A stretch of 64,000 bases of DNA, from NCBI RefSeq assembly GCF_014648195.1, contig NZ_BMQQ01000008.1, positions 179,589-243,588 on the forward strand, in the 5' to 3' direction. Position 1 is the stretch's first letter. Each line of letters starts with the position of its first letter. Made by a program: the position numbers and the translations under genes. The stretch is from Streptomyces purpureus. GTDB lineage: Bacteria; Actinomycetota; Actinomycetes; Streptomycetales; Streptomycetaceae. The notes below the pieces were generated by a model, which did not search any database, was not told the origin of the DNA, and saw nothing but the letters and a program-made list of their open reading frames with translations. Positions 18,814-28,548 of this stretch are shown here, one piece after another.

Positions 18814-19686
18814 GTGGTGGCGGTCGGGCTCGCCGTGCTGGTGCTGCGGCCCGATCTGATACCCGGGCGGGAGGGATTGGCCCCCGAGCCGCTCGCCGCG
18901 GAGACCGCGCGGCCCTCGCAGGCGCCGCCGGAGGAGGTGATCCCCGACCGGCCGACGCTCAAGGAGCCGTTCAAGGGTTCGCCGGCCGCCGCCTGGGCCG
19001 ACGGGGCCGCCGGCATCCAGGCACCGCCGGCCAAGGCCGTCGGCTGGATGTCGAAGGCGCAGGTCGCCGATGCGCTGCGCACGGTCAAGACCTTCCTTGT
19101 CGCCGCCAACATCGATCCGGTCACCGTCAAGGGCGGTCGGCCCACCGCGGCTCTGGAGCTGCTGGACCCCGAGCAGCCGGACGTGCTCTCCGTCATGGAG
19201 AAGGCGCTGGTCACCCCCACCGAGGAGAAGGACCCGACCCTGCTCTTCAGCCGGTTCGACCCGGCCGAGGTCCGCCCCGTGGGACAGGTCGTCAAGACGC
19301 GCGGACGGATGACCGTCGAGAAGGGCGAGCGCGCCGGGGAGGTGCTCGTCCACACCGACTACACCTTCGTCTACCCCCTGGTGAAGACCCGTCCCGGCGC
19401 GGACGAGGTGGCCCGGACGATCGTCCGCCGGGAGATCACCTTCGCCCTGCCCGACCCGGCCCGCTACGTGGTCACCAAGGGCAGCCTCTCGGTCGTCGCC
19501 TGGAGCTCCAACGCCGGCAACAGCGCCTGCGACCGCCCGGCCGCCGGCTTCTTCCGCCCCGAGTTCACCGAAGACCTCGTCGCCGATCCCGACCCCGGCT
19601 CCGAAGGCCAGGTCGTCGACCCGTACGACCGCAGCAAGAGCCTCGCCGCCCTCCCCCAGGAGTGCGCCACGAGCTCCCGAACCTGA
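18814..19686 (+). CDS. Membrane-anchored hypothetical protein with amber codon near its natural start
   Basis: The frame gives a 290-residue protein from GTG 18814 (VVAVGLAVLVLRPDLIPGRE). It has one N-terminal hydrophobic anchor and a large outside domain (MSKAQVADALRTVKTFLVAA, VLVHTDYTFVYPLVKTRPGA, ACDRPAAGFFRPEFTEDL). However, an ATG at 18760 in the same frame has a good ribosome binding site (AAGGGG, spacing 7). It is followed by AGG and then TAG at 18766-18768. Without that TAG the protein would start MR-x-QGTSGTVRTARAAFGV, a natural signal anchor. The gene may be inactive, read through, or start at 18814, where no ribosome binding site is seen. I recognise no domain. Confidence 0.65.
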   Translation: MVAVGLAVLVLRPDLIPGREGLAPEPLAAETARPSQAPPEEVIPDRPTLKEPFKGSPAAAWADGAAGIQAPPAKAVGWMSKAQVADALRTVKTFLVAANIDPVTVKGGRPTAALELLDPEQPDVLSVMEKALVTPTEEKDPTLLFSRFDPAEVRPVGQVVKTRGRMTVEKGERAGEVLVHTDYTFVYPLVKTRPGADEVARTIVRREITFALPDPARYVVTKGSLSVVAWSSNAGNSACDRPAAGFFRPEFTEDLVADPDPGSEGQVVDPYDRSKSLAALPQECATSSRT

Positions 19687-19740
19687 CGGAATTCGGGGTG
19701 CCGGGACGCGACTCGGAGCCACGCTGAGCGAACCCCGCGT

Positions 19741-20138
19741 GTACCCCCACGTGACGTGGGGTACAGTCTTCCGCCCCGATTGGCGGCCGCATGGCCCCGT
19801 ATGGCAGACTGTCGGGGTTGCTCGGTTGAGTGCCGATGCTGCGCGTCTCCCGCCGGGAGGACCGGAAGCGAGTCCCACAGTACTCGTCGCCCCTGTTAAG
19901 GGGCGGACGTACGGGAATCTTCCGGGAAGCGTCAGCGGGGTGCCGACCAGGCACCCGGTGGGTGTTTCTCCCCCGGCACGCGGTCGTCAGGGCCCGCACC
20001 CCTTGGTTGGGAAATCCTTCGGGAATTCTTCGTAGAGGGACTGCGACACGCCCGACCGCGTGGGTCGGAGGAAGGCAGTGTCATCGCACAGCCGATCGGG
20101 TTCCAGAGCGTTACGAGAGACAGGACTACTGAGTAGCC
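19741..20138 (+). promoter_or_regulatory. Long leader region of the S10 operon
   Basis: No gene is supported in 19687-20138. The region begins with an inverted repeat (GTACCCC at 19741-19747, GGGGTAC at 19758-19764) flanking CACGTGACGT. It has a 7-bp hairpin GGGTGCC-GACCA-GGCACCC at 19938-19956 followed by a T-containing run, and ends with the 25-nt hairpin element shared with the rpsL leader. The layout fits a structured 5' leader for S10 operon control, but I cannot place the promoter with confidence. Confidence 0.5.
20044..20068 (+). promoter_or_regulatory. Shared ribosomal-operon leader hairpin (rpsJ copy)
   Basis: CGACACG followed by CCCGACC-GCGT-GGGTCGG, identical in 24 of 25 positions to 10985-11009 upstream of rpsL. 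It ends 70 nt before rpsJ. Flanking bases on both sides differ from the rpsL copy, so conservation is confined to the element. Confidence 0.7.
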
Positions 20139-20447
20139 ATGGCGGGACAGAAGATCCGCATCCGGCTCAAGGCCTACGACCACGAGGTCATCGACTCCTC
20201 GGCGAAGAAGATCGTCGAGACGGTGACCCGCACTGGTGCGTCGGTCGCGGGCCCGGTGCCGCTGCCCACTGAGAAGAACGTGTACTGCGTCATCAAGTCG
20301 CCGCACAAGTACAAGGACTCGCGCGAGCACTTCGAGATGCGCACGCACAAGCGCCTCATCGACATCCTCGACCCCACGCCGAAGACGGTTGACTCGCTCA
20401 TGCGTCTCGACCTGCCGGCGGGCGTCGACATCGAGATCAAGCTCTGA
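20139..20447 (+). CDS. rpsJ: 30S ribosomal protein S10
   Basis: The 102-residue protein [20 protein letters not shown] is standard length, with the exposed loop around [21 protein letters not shown]10 sits in the 30S head and, as NusE, takes part in transcription antitermination. It is first gene of the S10 operon, preceded by the structured leader. rplC starts 13 nt downstream. Confidence 0.98.
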   Translation: MAGQKIRIRLKAYDHEVIDSSAKKIVETVTRTGASVAGPVPLPTEKNVYCVIKSPHKYKDSREHFEMRTHKRLIDILDPTPKTVDSLMRLDLPAGVDIEIKL

Positions 20448-20460
20448 GGTGACGCGCGAG

Positions 20461-21105
20461 ATGGCTAAGAACATCAAGGGCATCCTGGGCGAGAAGCTCG
20501 GCATGACCCAGGTCTGGGACGAGAACAACCGGGTTGTCCCGGTGACCGTCGTCAAGGCTGGGCCCAATGTCGTCACCCAGGTCCGCACGAACGACATCGA
20601 CGGCTACGAGTCGGTCCAGATCGCCTTCGGCGAGATCGACCCGCGCAAGGTGAACAAGCCCCTCAAGGGCCACTTCGCCAAGGCCGACGTCACCCCGCGC
20701 CGCCACCTGGTGGAGCTCCGCACCGCTGACGCCTCCGAGTACACCCTCGGCCAGGAGATCACCGCTGAGGTCTTCGAGGCGGGCGTCAAGGTCGACGTCA
20801 CCGGCAAGAGCAAGGGCAAGGGCTTCGCCGGTGTCATGAAGCGCCACAACTTCCGTGGCCTGGGCGCCGGACACGGCACCCAGCGCAAGCACCGCTCGCC
20901 CGGTTCCATCGGTGGCTGCGCCACCCCGGGCCGCGTGTTCAAGGGCCTCCGCATGGCGGGCCGCATGGGCAACGAGCGGGTCACCACCCAGAACCTGACC
21001 GTCCACGCCGTTGACGCGGAGAAGGGTCTGCTGCTCATCAAGGGCGCGGTCCCCGGTCCGAACGGCGGCCTCGTCCTGGTCCGTACCGCGGCCAAGGGGG
21101 CCTGA
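20461..21105 (+). CDS. rplC: 50S ribosomal protein L3
   Basis: The 214-residue protein starts at ATG 20461 ([20 protein letters not shown]) after a GAGGTGA ribosome binding site. The central extension [20 protein letters not shown] reaches toward the peptidyl transferase centre, as in all L3 proteins. It is an early-assembling 23S rRNA binder. The longer in-frame extension to 20236 overlaps rpsJ and is not used. Confidence 0.98.
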   Translation: MAKNIKGILGEKLGMTQVWDENNRVVPVTVVKAGPNVVTQVRTNDIDGYESVQIAFGEIDPRKVNKPLKGHFAKADVTPRRHLVELRTADASEYTLGQEITAEVFEAGVKVDVTGKSKGKGFAGVMKRHNFRGLGAGHGTQRKHRSPGSIGGCATPGRVFKGLRMAGRMGNERVTTQNLTVHAVDAEKGLLLIKGAVPGPNGGLVLVRTAAKGA

Positions 21106-21113
21106 GGTAACCG

Positions 21114-21764
21114 ATGAGCACCATTGACATCCTTTCGCCGGCAGGCGACAAGGCCGGGACCGTCGAGCTCCCCGCGGAGATCTTCGACGCGAAGACCAGC
21201 GTTCCGCTGATCCACCAGGTCGTCGTCGCCCAGCTGGCCGCTGCCCGCCAGGGCACGCACAAGACCAAGACCCGTGGCGAAGTCCGCGGTGGTGGCAAGA
21301 AGCCTTACCGCCAGAAGGGCACCGGCCGCGCCCGTCAGGGTTCGACCCGCGCCCCGCAGTTCGCCGGTGGTGGCGTCGTCCACGGCCCCGTGCCGCGTGA
21401 CTACTCGCAGCGCACCCCGAAGAAGATGAAGGCCGCCGCCCTGCGCGGTGCCCTCTCGGACCGGGCGCGTCACTCCCGCATCCACGTCGTCACCGGCGTG
21501 GTCGAGGGCGCGATCTCCACCAAGGCTGCGAAGACGCTGTTCGGCAAGATCTCGGAGCGCAAGAACCTGCTCCTGGTCGCCGAGCGCTCCGACGAGGCCG
21601 CGTGGCTCTCCGCCCGCAACCTGCCCCAGGTTCACATCCTGGAGCCGGGCCAGCTGAACACGTACGACGTGATCGTCTCCGACGACGTGGTCTTCACCAA
21701 GGCCGCCCTCGAGTCCTTCGTGTCTGGCCCCCAGACCGCTGAGACCGAAGGGAGCGACGCCTGA
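21114..21764 (+). CDS. rplD: 50S ribosomal protein L4
   Basis: The 216-residue protein [20 protein letters not shown] includes the tunnel loop [20 protein letters not shown], whose tip lines the exit-tunnel constriction where macrolides bind. In gammaproteobacteria L4 represses the S10 operon; whether it does so here is unknown. The stop overlaps the rplW ATG by one base. Confidence 0.98.
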   Translation: MSTIDILSPAGDKAGTVELPAEIFDAKTSVPLIHQVVVAQLAAARQGTHKTKTRGEVRGGGKKPYRQKGTGRARQGSTRAPQFAGGGVVHGPVPRDYSQRTPKKMKAAALRGALSDRARHSRIHVVTGVVEGAISTKAAKTLFGKISERKNLLLVAERSDEAAWLSARNLPQVHILEPGQLNTYDVIVSDDVVFTKAALESFVSGPQTAETEGSDA

Positions 21765-22087
21765 TGACTGAGGCCGTCGTCACCAGCAAGACCTTCTCGG
21801 ACCCGCGCGACATTCTCGTCAAGCCGGTTGTCTCGGAGAAGAGCTACGCCCTGCTGGACGAGAACAAGTACACGTTCATCGTCGCGCCCGGCGCCAACAA
21901 GACCCAGATCAAGCAGGCCGTCGAGGCGGTCTTCTCGGTCAAGGTCACCGGGGTCAACACGATCAACCGTCAGGGCAAGCGCAAGCGCACCCGCACCGGT
22001 TTCGGCAAGCGCGCCAACACCAAGCGCGCCATCGTGACCCTTGCTGAGGGCAACCGTATCGACATCTTCGGCGGCCCGACCGCCTGA
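21764..22087 (+). CDS. rplW: 50S ribosomal protein L23
   Basis: The 107-residue protein [20 protein letters not shown] has the conserved [20 protein letters not shown] core and the basic loop [21 protein letters not shown]23 lies at the tunnel exit and docks trigger factor, SRP and the Sec translocon. It is translationally coupled to rplD through the overlapping TGATG. Confidence 0.97.
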   Translation: MTEAVVTSKTFSDPRDILVKPVVSEKSYALLDENKYTFIVAPGANKTQIKQAVEAVFSVKVTGVNTINRQGKRKRTRTGFGKRANTKRAIVTLAEGNRIDIFGGPTA

Positions 22088-22126
22088 CGGCGGTCGAGTC
22101 GTCCGGAATCGGACGAGGACTGAGAA

Positions 22127-22963
22127 ATGGGAATCCGCAAGTACAAGCCGACGACGCCGGGCCGCCGTGGCTCCTCCGTCGCCGACTTCGTCGAGATCAC
22201 GCGGTCCACGCCGGAGAAGTCGCTGGTCCGCCCCCTGCACAGCAAGGGCGGCCGTAACAACACCGGTCGTGTGACCGTCCGTCACCAGGGCGGTGGCCAC
22301 AAGCGTGCCTACCGCGTGATCGACTTCCGTCGTCACGACAAGGACGGCGTGCCGGCCAAGGTCGCTCACATCGAGTACGACCCGAACCGCACCGCGCGCA
22401 TCGCGCTGCTCCACTACGTGGACGGCGAGAAGCGCTACATCATCGCCCCGCGTGGCCTGTCGCAGGGTGACCGGGTCGAGAACGGCCCCACGGCCGACAT
22501 CAAGCCCGGCAACAACCTGGCGCTGCGCAACATCCCGGTCGGTACCACGATCCACGCGATCGAGCTCCGTCCCGGCGGTGGCGCGAAGTTCGCCCGTTCC
22601 GCGGGTGCCTCCGTGCAGCTGCTCGCCAAGGAGGGCCAGATGGCCCACCTGCGTATGCCGTCCGGCGAGATCCGCCTGGTCGACGTCCGCTGCCGCGCCA
22701 CCATCGGCGAGGTCGGCAACGCCGAGCAGTCGAACATCAACTGGGGCAAGGCCGGCCGTAAGCGCTGGCTGGGCGTTCGCCCGACCGTTCGCGGTGTGGC
22801 GATGAACCCGGTTGACCACCCGCACGGTGGTGGTGAGGGCAAGACCTCCGGTGGTCGCCACCCGGTCTCCCCGTGGGGTCAGAAGGAGGGTCGTACTCGT
22901 TCTCCCAAGAAGGCGAGCAACAAGTACATCGTCCGCCGCCGCAAGACGAACAAGAAGCGCTAG
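22127..22963 (+). CDS. rplB: 50S ribosomal protein L2
   Basis: The 278-residue protein [20 protein letters not shown] includes the C-terminal signature [20 protein letters not shown], whose His supports the peptidyl transferase centre region. It has full family length and follows rplW after 39 nt. Confidence 0.98.
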   Translation: MGIRKYKPTTPGRRGSSVADFVEITRSTPEKSLVRPLHSKGGRNNTGRVTVRHQGGGHKRAYRVIDFRRHDKDGVPAKVAHIEYDPNRTARIALLHYVDGEKRYIIAPRGLSQGDRVENGPTADIKPGNNLALRNIPVGTTIHAIELRPGGGAKFARSAGASVQLLAKEGQMAHLRMPSGEIRLVDVRCRATIGEVGNAEQSNINWGKAGRKRWLGVRPTVRGVAMNPVDHPHGGGEGKTSGGRHPVSPWGQKEGRTRSPKKASNKYIVRRRKTNKKR

Positions 22964-22975
22964 GAGCGGGTTTAG

Positions 22976-23257
22976 ATGCCGCGCAGTCTCAAGAAGGGGC
23001 CCTTCGTCGACGACCACCTCGTAAAGAAGGTGGACGCCCAGAACGAAGCCGGCACCAAGAACGTCATCAAGACCTGGTCCCGTCGCTCGATGATCATCCC
23101 GGCCATGCTCGGCCACACGATCGCGGTGCACAACGGCAAGACCCACATCCCGGTGTTCGTCACCGAGTCGATGGTCGGCCACAAGCTCGGCGAGTTCTCG
23201 CCGACTCGCACCTTCCGCGGCCACGTCAAGGACGACCGGAAGTCGAAGCGCCGCTAA
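22976..23257 (+). CDS. rpsS: 30S ribosomal protein S19
   Basis: The 93-residue protein [20 protein letters not shown] is standard length and forms the 30S head with S13, contacting bridge B1a. The sequence [20 protein letters not shown] is typical. Spacing to rplB is 12 nt. Confidence 0.98.
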   Translation: MPRSLKKGPFVDDHLVKKVDAQNEAGTKNVIKTWSRRSMIIPAMLGHTIAVHNGKTHIPVFVTESMVGHKLGEFSPTRTFRGHVKDDRKSKRR

Positions 23258-23299
23258 CCGCGGGGTGGAACGACTATGACTTACACCGAAGGGACAACC

Positions 23300-23647
23300 A
23301 TGGAAGCCAGGGCCCAGGCGCGGTACATCCGCGTCACGCCCATGAAGGCCCGCCGCGTGGTGGACCTCATCCGTGGCATGGACGCCACGGAGGCTCAGGC
23401 GGTCCTGCGTTTCGCCCCGCAGGCCGCGAGCGTGCCGGTCGGCAAGGTGCTGGACAGCGCCATTGCCAACGCCGCGCACAACTACGACCACACGGACGCT
23501 TCGTCGCTGTTCATCAGCGAGGCGTACGTGGACGAGGGCCCGACCCTGAAGCGGTTCCGACCGCGTGCTCAGGGCCGTGCCTACCGGATCCGCAAGCGGA
23601 CCAGCCACATCACCGTGGTCGTCAGCAGCAAGGAAGGAACCCGGTAA
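23300..23647 (+). CDS. rplV: 50S ribosomal protein L22
   Basis: I used ATG 23300 ([20 protein letters not shown], 115 residues), which gives the N-terminus usual for actinobacterial L22. An in-frame ATG at 23276 would add 8 residues (MTYTEGTT). The tunnel hairpin region [20 protein letters not shown] is intact. The stop overlaps the rpsC ATG by one base. Confidence 0.95.
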   Translation: MEARAQARYIRVTPMKARRVVDLIRGMDATEAQAVLRFAPQAASVPVGKVLDSAIANAAHNYDHTDASSLFISEAYVDEGPTLKRFRPRAQGRAYRIRKRTSHITVVVSSKEGTR

Positions 23648-24477
23648 TGGGCCAGAAGGTAAACCCGCACGGGTTCCGACTCGGTATCACCACGGACTTC
23701 AAGTCCCGCTGGTACGCCGACAAGCTGTACAAGGACTACGTCAAGGAAGACGTCGCCATCCGTCGGATGATGACGTCCGGCATGGAGCGCGCCGGCATCT
23801 CGAAGGTTGAGATCGAGCGCACCCGTGACCGCGTGCGGGTGGACATCCACACCGCGCGTCCCGGCATCGTCATCGGCCGCCGTGGCGCCGAGGCCGACCG
23901 CATCCGCGGCGACCTCGAGAAGCTCACCGGCAAGCAGGTCCAGCTGAACATCCTCGAGGTCAAGAACCCCGAGGTCGACGCTCAGCTCGTGGCCCAGGCC
24001 GTTGCCGAGCAGCTGTCCTCCCGCGTCTCCTTCCGTCGGGCCATGCGTAAGAGCATGCAGTCCGCCATGAAGGCCGGCGCCAAGGGCATCAAGATCCAGT
24101 GTGGCGGCCGTCTCGGCGGCGCCGAGATGTCCCGCTCGGAGTTCTACCGCGAGGGTCGTGTGCCGCTGCACACGCTGCGCGCGAACGTCGAGTACGGCTT
24201 CTTCGAGGCCAAGACCACCTTCGGCCGCATCGGCGTGAAGGTCTGGATCTACAAGGGCGACGTCAAGAACATCGCCGAGGTCCGCGCCGAGAACGCTGCT
24301 GCCCGTGCGGGCAACCGCCCGGCCCGTGGCGGCGCTGACCGTCCGGCCGGCCGCGGTGGCCGCGGTGGCGAGCGTGGCGGTCGCGGTCGTAAGCCGCAGC
24401 AGGCTGCTGCTGCCGAGGCCCCCAAGGCCGAGGCCGCTGCCGCCGCTCCGGCTGAGAGCACCGGAACGGAGGCCTGA
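23647..24477 (+). CDS. rpsC: 30S ribosomal protein S3
   Basis: The 276-residue protein [20 protein letters not shown] has the KH domain around [20 protein letters not shown] and the helicase-associated residues at the mRNA entry. The last 65 residues are an Ala/Gly/Arg/Glu-rich tail ([20 protein letters not shown]) typical of Streptomyces S3. It is coupled to rplV by a one-base overlap and to rplP by 5 nt. Confidence 0.98.
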   Translation: MGQKVNPHGFRLGITTDFKSRWYADKLYKDYVKEDVAIRRMMTSGMERAGISKVEIERTRDRVRVDIHTARPGIVIGRRGAEADRIRGDLEKLTGKQVQLNILEVKNPEVDAQLVAQAVAEQLSSRVSFRRAMRKSMQSAMKAGAKGIKIQCGGRLGGAEMSRSEFYREGRVPLHTLRANVEYGFFEAKTTFGRIGVKVWIYKGDVKNIAEVRAENAAARAGNRPARGGADRPAGRGGRGGERGGRGRKPQQAAAAEAPKAEAAAAAPAESTGTEA

Positions 24478-24482
24478 CCGAA

Positions 24483-24902
24483 ATGCTGATCCCCCGTAGG
24501 GTCAAGCACCGCAAGCAGCACCACCCGAAGCGCAGCGGTATGTCCAAGGGTGGCACGCAGGTTGCGTTCGGCGAGTACGGCATCCAGGCGCTGACCCCGG
24601 CGTACGTGACGAACCGCCAGATCGAGGCCGCTCGTATCGCGATGACCCGCCACATCAAGCGTGGCGGCAAGGTCTGGATCAACATCTACCCGGACCGTCC
24701 GCTCACCAAGAAGCCTGCCGAGACCCGCATGGGTTCCGGTAAGGGTTCTCCCGAGTGGTGGATCGCGAACGTCAAGCCGGGTCGGGTGATGTTCGAGCTG
24801 TCCTACCCGAACGAGAAGATCGCGCGCGAGGCCCTGACCCGTGCGGCCCACAAGCTGCCGATGAAGTGCAAGATCGTTAAGCGCGAAGCAGGTGAGCTGT
24901 GA
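24483..24902 (+). CDS. rplP: 50S ribosomal protein L16
   Basis: The 139-residue protein [20 protein letters not shown] contains [20 protein letters not shown], the loop near the A-site tRNA elbow. It has standard length. The stop TGA overlaps the rpmC ATG at 24902. Confidence 0.98.
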   Translation: MLIPRRVKHRKQHHPKRSGMSKGGTQVAFGEYGIQALTPAYVTNRQIEAARIAMTRHIKRGGKVWINIYPDRPLTKKPAETRMGSGKGSPEWWIANVKPGRVMFELSYPNEKIAREALTRAAHKLPMKCKIVKREAGEL

Positions 24903-25126
24903 TGACCGCCGGTACCAAGGCGTCCGAGCTGCGCGAGCTGGGCAACGAGGAGCTTGTCGCCAAGCTTCGCGAGGCCAAGGAAGAGCTGTTCAACCTCCGC
25001 TTCCAGGCGGCGACCGGGCAGCTCGAGAACCACGGTCGGCTCAAGTCCGTCCGTAAGGACATCGCCCGGATCTACACCCTGATGCGCGAGCGTGAGCTGG
25101 GCATCGAGACGGTGGAGAGCGCCTGA
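24902..25126 (+). CDS. rpmC: 50S ribosomal protein L29
   Basis: The 74-residue protein [20 protein letters not shown] has the two-helix L29 fold with [20 protein letters not shown]. It is located at the tunnel exit beside L23. ATG 24902 is used; the GTG at 24899 that adds one residue is inside the rplP stop. It overlaps rpsQ by one base. Confidence 0.97.
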   Translation: MTAGTKASELRELGNEELVAKLREAKEELFNLRFQAATGQLENHGRLKSVRKDIARIYTLMRERELGIETVESA

Positions 25127-25407
25127 TGAGCGAGAAGAATGTGACTGAGACGAACGAGCGCGGTTTCCGCAAGACCCGTGAGGGTCTGGTCGTCAGCGAC
25201 AAGATGGACAAGACCGTCGTCGTCGCCGTCGAGGACCGCGTGAAGCACGCCCTGTACGGCAAGGTCATCCGCCGTACGAACAAGCTCAAGGCGCACGACG
25301 AGCAGAACGCTGCCGGCGTCGGCGACCGCGTCCTCCTGATGGAGACCCGGCCGCTGTCCGCCACCAAGCGGTGGCGCGTCGTCGAGATCCTCGAGAAGGC
25401 CAAGTAA
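25126..25407 (+). CDS. rpsQ: 30S ribosomal protein S17
   Basis: The 93-residue protein [20 protein letters not shown] has the OB-fold core [20 protein letters not shown] and [20 protein letters not shown]. It is the last gene of the S10 group proper. A 97-nt gap with a very strong hairpin separates it from rplN. Confidence 0.98.
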   Translation: MSEKNVTETNERGFRKTREGLVVSDKMDKTVVVAVEDRVKHALYGKVIRRTNKLKAHDEQNAAGVGDRVLLMETRPLSATKRWRVVEILEKAK

Positions 25408-25446
25408 TTACTCGAGGGGTTTCCCTCGGGTCAGTTCCGCCAGGCT

Positions 25447-25476
25447 CGGCCGGGGCTGAGCAATCAGCCCCGGCCG
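25447..25476 (+). promoter_or_regulatory. Perfect 13-bp GNRA-capped hairpin between rpsQ and rplN
   Basis: The arms CGGCCGGGGCTGA and TCAGCCCCGGCCG are exact complements around a GCAA tetraloop. No U-tract follows, so it is not a classical terminator. It marks the S10/spc junction, 28 nt before rplN, and may act in RNA processing, attenuation or as a protein-binding leader. Confidence 0.75.
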
Positions 25477-25504
25477 GGAACCGGCAGACAAACAGGAGAT
25501 AGAC

Positions 25505-25873
25505 GTGATCCAGCAGGAGTCGCGACTGCGTGTCGCCGACAACACTGGTGCCAAGGAGATCCTTTGCATCCGTGTTCTCGGTGGCTCCGGTCGCCGCTAC
25601 GCGGGCATCGGTGACGTCATCGTCGCCACCGTCAAGGACGCGATCCCCGGTGGCAACGTGAAGAAGGGTGACGTCGTCAAGGCGGTCATCGTTCGCACCG
25701 TCAAGGAGCGCCGCCGCCAGGACGGCTCGTACATCCGCTTCGACGAGAACGCCGCCGTCATTCTGAAGAACGACGGCGACCCTCGCGGCACCCGTATCTT
25801 CGGCCCCGTGGGCCGTGAGCTGCGCGAGAAGAAGTTCATGAAGATCATCTCGCTCGCGCCGGAGGTGCTGTAA
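25505..25873 (+). CDS. rplN: 50S ribosomal protein L14
   Basis: The 122-residue protein (GTG start) begins [20 protein letters not shown] and contains [20 protein letters not shown] and [18 protein letters not shown] ending. It has standard length and AGGAG upstream. L14 forms an intersubunit bridge and binds RsfS. It is first gene of the spc group, following the GNRA hairpin. Confidence 0.98.
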   Translation: MIQQESRLRVADNTGAKEILCIRVLGGSGRRYAGIGDVIVATVKDAIPGGNVKKGDVVKAVIVRTVKERRRQDGSYIRFDENAAVILKNDGDPRGTRIFGPVGRELREKKFMKIISLAPEVL

Positions 25874-25875
25874 GC

Positions 25876-26199
25876 ATGAAGATCAAGAAGGGCGACCTGG
25901 TCCAGGTCATCACCGGTAAGGACAAGGGCAAGCAGGGCAAGGTCATCGCGGCCTTCCCCCGCGAGGACCGTGTCCTGGTCGAGGGTGTCAACCGGGTCAA
26001 GAAGCACACCAAGGCCGGTCAGACCGCTCGCGGTTCGCAGACCGGTGGCATCGTGACCACCGAGGCCCCGATCCACGTGAGCAACGTTCAGCTCGTCGTG
26101 GAGAAGGACGGCAACAAGGTCGTCACGCGCGTCGGTTACCGCTTCGACGACGAAGGCAACAAGATCCGCGTTGCCAAGCGGACGGGTGAGGACATCTGA
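25876..26199 (+). CDS. rplX: 50S ribosomal protein L24
   Basis: The 107-residue protein [20 protein letters not shown] carries a KOW motif at its N-terminus and initiates 50S assembly. It starts 2 nt after rplN and its stop overlaps the rplE ATG by one base. Confidence 0.98.
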   Translation: MKIKKGDLVQVITGKDKGKQGKVIAAFPREDRVLVEGVNRVKKHTKAGQTARGSQTGGIVTTEAPIHVSNVQLVVEKDGNKVVTRVGYRFDDEGNKIRVAKRTGEDI

Positions 26200-26756
26200 T
26201 GGCTACCACCACCACTCCGCGTCTGAAGACGAAGTACCGCGAGGAGATCGCGGGCAAGCTGCGTGAGGAGTTCTCCTACGAGAACGTCATGCAGGTTCCC
26301 GGCCTCGTCAAGATCGTGGTCAACATGGGTGTGGGCGACGCCGCCCGCGACTCCAAGCTGATCGAGGGCGCCATCCGCGACCTCACCACGATCACCGGTC
26401 AGAAGCCGGCCGTCACCAAGGCCCGCAAGTCCATCGCGCAGTTCAAGCTGCGTGAGGGTCAGCCGATCGGTGCCCACGTCACGCTCCGTGGCGACCGCAT
26501 GTGGGAGTTCCTGGACCGCACCCTGTCGCTCGCGCTGCCGCGCATCCGCGACTTCCGCGGCCTGTCCCCCAAGCAGTTCGACGGCCGTGGCAACTACACC
26601 TTCGGTCTCACGGAGCAGGTCATGTTCCACGAGATCGACCAGGACAAGATCGACCGCGTCCGGGGTATGGACATCACCGTGGTGACCACGGCGACCAACG
26701 ACGACGAGGGCCGTGCCCTTCTCCGTCACCTCGGCTTCCCGTTCAAGGAGGCGTAA
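26199..26756 (+). CDS. rplE: 50S ribosomal protein L5
   Basis: The 185-residue protein [20 protein letters not shown] binds 5S rRNA and forms bridge B1b. Typical segments are [20 protein letters not shown] and [20 protein letters not shown]. It is coupled to rplX. Confidence 0.98.
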   Translation: MATTTTPRLKTKYREEIAGKLREEFSYENVMQVPGLVKIVVNMGVGDAARDSKLIEGAIRDLTTITGQKPAVTKARKSIAQFKLREGQPIGAHVTLRGDRMWEFLDRTLSLALPRIRDFRGLSPKQFDGRGNYTFGLTEQVMFHEIDQDKIDRVRGMDITVVTTATNDDEGRALLRHLGFPFKEA

Positions 26757-26761
26757 GCGAG

Positions 26762-26947
26762 ATGGCGAAGAAGGCTCTCATCGCGAAGGCTGCCCGCAAG
26801 CCCAAGTTCGGTGTGCGTGCGTACACGCGCTGCCAGCGCTGCGGCCGCCCCCACTCCGTGTACCGCAAGTTCGGCCTGTGCCGCGTGTGCCTTCGTGAGA
26901 TGGCTCACCGTGGCGAGCTGCCGGGCGTGACCAAGAGCTCCTGGTAA
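26762..26947 (+). CDS. rpsN: 30S ribosomal protein S14, zinc-binding type Z
   Basis: The 61-residue protein [20 protein letters not shown] has two CxxC pairs in [20 protein letters not shown], so it is the short zinc-binding (C+) form. Streptomyces also has longer zinc-free paralogues elsewhere that replace it under zinc limitation. Here it is in its canonical spc position, with 5 nt after rplE. Confidence 0.97.
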   Translation: MAKKALIAKAARKPKFGVRAYTRCQRCGRPHSVYRKFGLCRVCLREMAHRGELPGVTKSSW

Positions 26948-27156
26948 CAACCCACTTGGGTTGATACCGGGCTCTCGGTAAGCATCCGGTCGGCGGGTGC
27001 CCTTCTCCACATGCCGTAGGCTTGTGGGGTTGGGCGTCCGCCGCCCTGACCGACTTACTACGCCGTAGGTCCCCGCACCGCACCCGTCCCGCCTCTGAGC
27101 GGGGAGAGGGATGGCGCATACAGGAAACCCCGGCGAGAGAGGCCGAAGGCCAATTC

Positions 27157-27555
27157 ATGACCATGACTGATCCGATCGCAGACATGCTTACGCGTCTGCG
27201 GAACGCGAACTCGGCATACCACGACTCCGTGTCGATGCCGCACAGCAAGATCAAGTCCCACATCGCGGAAATCCTCCAGCAGGAGGGCTTCATCACCGGC
27301 TGGAAGGTCGAGGACGCCGAGGTCGGCAAGAACCTCGTCCTCGAGCTGAAGTTCGGTCCGAACCGTGAGCGCTCCATCGCGGGCATCAAGCGGATCTCGA
27401 AGCCCGGTCTGCGGGTTTACGCGAAGTCCACCAACCTGCCGAAGGTCCTCGGCGGCCTGGGCGTGGCGATCATCTCCACGTCCCACGGTCTCCTGACCGG
27501 CCAGCAGGCGCAGAAGAAGGGCGTGGGTGGGGAAGTCCTCGCCTACGTCTGGTAG
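27157..27555 (+). CDS. rpsH: 30S ribosomal protein S8
   Basis: The 132-residue protein starts at ATG 27157 ([20 protein letters not shown]) and ends [11 protein letters not shown]. It binds 16S helix 21 and is a translational repressor of spc in E. coli. The 209-nt gap before it is the longest inside the operon and holds no gene; it might contain a leader or extra promoter. A second ATG at 27163 would shorten the protein by two residues. Confidence 0.97.
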   Translation: MTMTDPIADMLTRLRNANSAYHDSVSMPHSKIKSHIAEILQQEGFITGWKVEDAEVGKNLVLELKFGPNRERSIAGIKRISKPGLRVYAKSTNLPKVLGGLGVAIISTSHGLLTGQQAQKKGVGGEVLAYVW

Positions 27556-27576
27556 TCGGGAACGGAGGAATAGCTA

Positions 27577-28116
27577 ATGTCGCGTATTGGCAAGCTCCCC
27601 ATCCAGGTTCCCGCCGGTGTGGACGTCACCATCGATGGCCGTACGGTCACCGTGAAGGGTTCCAAGGGCTCCCTCACGCACACCGTCGCCGCGCCGATCG
27701 AGATCGTTAAGGGTGAGGACGGCGTTCTGAACGTCACTCGTCCGAACGACGAGCGTCAGAACAAGGCCCTCCACGGCCTGTCCCGCACGCTGGTGGCCAA
27801 CATGATCACCGGTGTGACCCAGGGGTACACGAAGGCGCTCGAGATCAGCGGTGTCGGTTACCGCGTCGCCGCGAAGGGCTCCAACCTGGAGTTCCAGCTC
27901 GGCTACAGCCACCCGATCCTGGTGGAGGCCCCCGAGGGCATCTCCTTCAAGGTCGAGTCGCCGACCAAGTTCTCGGTCGAGGGCATCGACAAGCAGAAGG
28001 TCGGCGAGGTCGCCGCGAACATCCGCAAGCTTCGCAAGCCCGACCCGTACAAGGCCAAGGGCGTGAAGTACGCGGGTGAGGTCATCCGCCGCAAGGTCGG
28101 AAAGGCTGGTAAGTAA
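27577..28116 (+). CDS. rplF: 50S ribosomal protein L6
   Basis: The 179-residue protein [20 protein letters not shown] has the two L6 repeats and the C-terminal [25 protein letters not shown] lies before the ATG. L6 lies near the GTPase-associated centre. rplR follows after 3 nt. Confidence 0.98.
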   Translation: MSRIGKLPIQVPAGVDVTIDGRTVTVKGSKGSLTHTVAAPIEIVKGEDGVLNVTRPNDERQNKALHGLSRTLVANMITGVTQGYTKALEISGVGYRVAAKGSNLEFQLGYSHPILVEAPEGISFKVESPTKFSVEGIDKQKVGEVAANIRKLRKPDPYKAKGVKYAGEVIRRKVGKAGK

Positions 28117-28119
28117 GCC

Positions 28120-28503
28120 ATGGCATACGGTGTGAAGATCGCCAAGGGCGACGCTTACAAGCGCGCTGCCAAGGCACGTCGCCACATGCGCATCCGCAAG
28201 AACGTGTCGGGTACGGCGGAGCGTCCGCGCCTCGTCGTGACGCGTTCCAACCGCGGTATCACCGCTCAGGTCATCGACGACCTCAAGGGTCACACCCTTG
28301 CGTCGGCGTCGAACCTGGACGCGTCGATCCGCGGTGGCGAGGGCGACAAGTCCGCGCAGGCCAAGCAGGTCGGCGCCCTGGTCGCCGAGCGCGCCAAGGC
28401 CGCCGGTGTCGAGACTGTCGTGTTCGACCGTGGTGGCAACAGGTACGCCGGGCGCATTGCCGCTCTGGCTGACGCCGCCCGCGAAGCCGGGCTGAAGTTC
28501 TAA
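28120..28503 (+). CDS. rplR: 50S ribosomal protein L18
   Basis: The 127-residue protein [20 protein letters not shown] binds 5S rRNA with L5. Signature segments are [20 protein letters not shown] and [20 protein letters not shown]. It is placed between rplF and rpsE as expected. Confidence 0.98.
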   Translation: MAYGVKIAKGDAYKRAAKARRHMRIRKNVSGTAERPRLVVTRSNRGITAQVIDDLKGHTLASASNLDASIRGGEGDKSAQAKQVGALVAERAKAAGVETVVFDRGGNRYAGRIAALADAAREAGLKF

Positions 28504-28548
28504 GCCCCGGTTCCGGGACTAACGGACGTAACAGAGAGAGGTATTCCA

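Noticed and set aside
23276..23299. Upstream start for rplV
   Set aside because: It adds MTYTEGTT, which is not the usual actinobacterial L22 N-terminus; ATG 23300 gives the normal protein.
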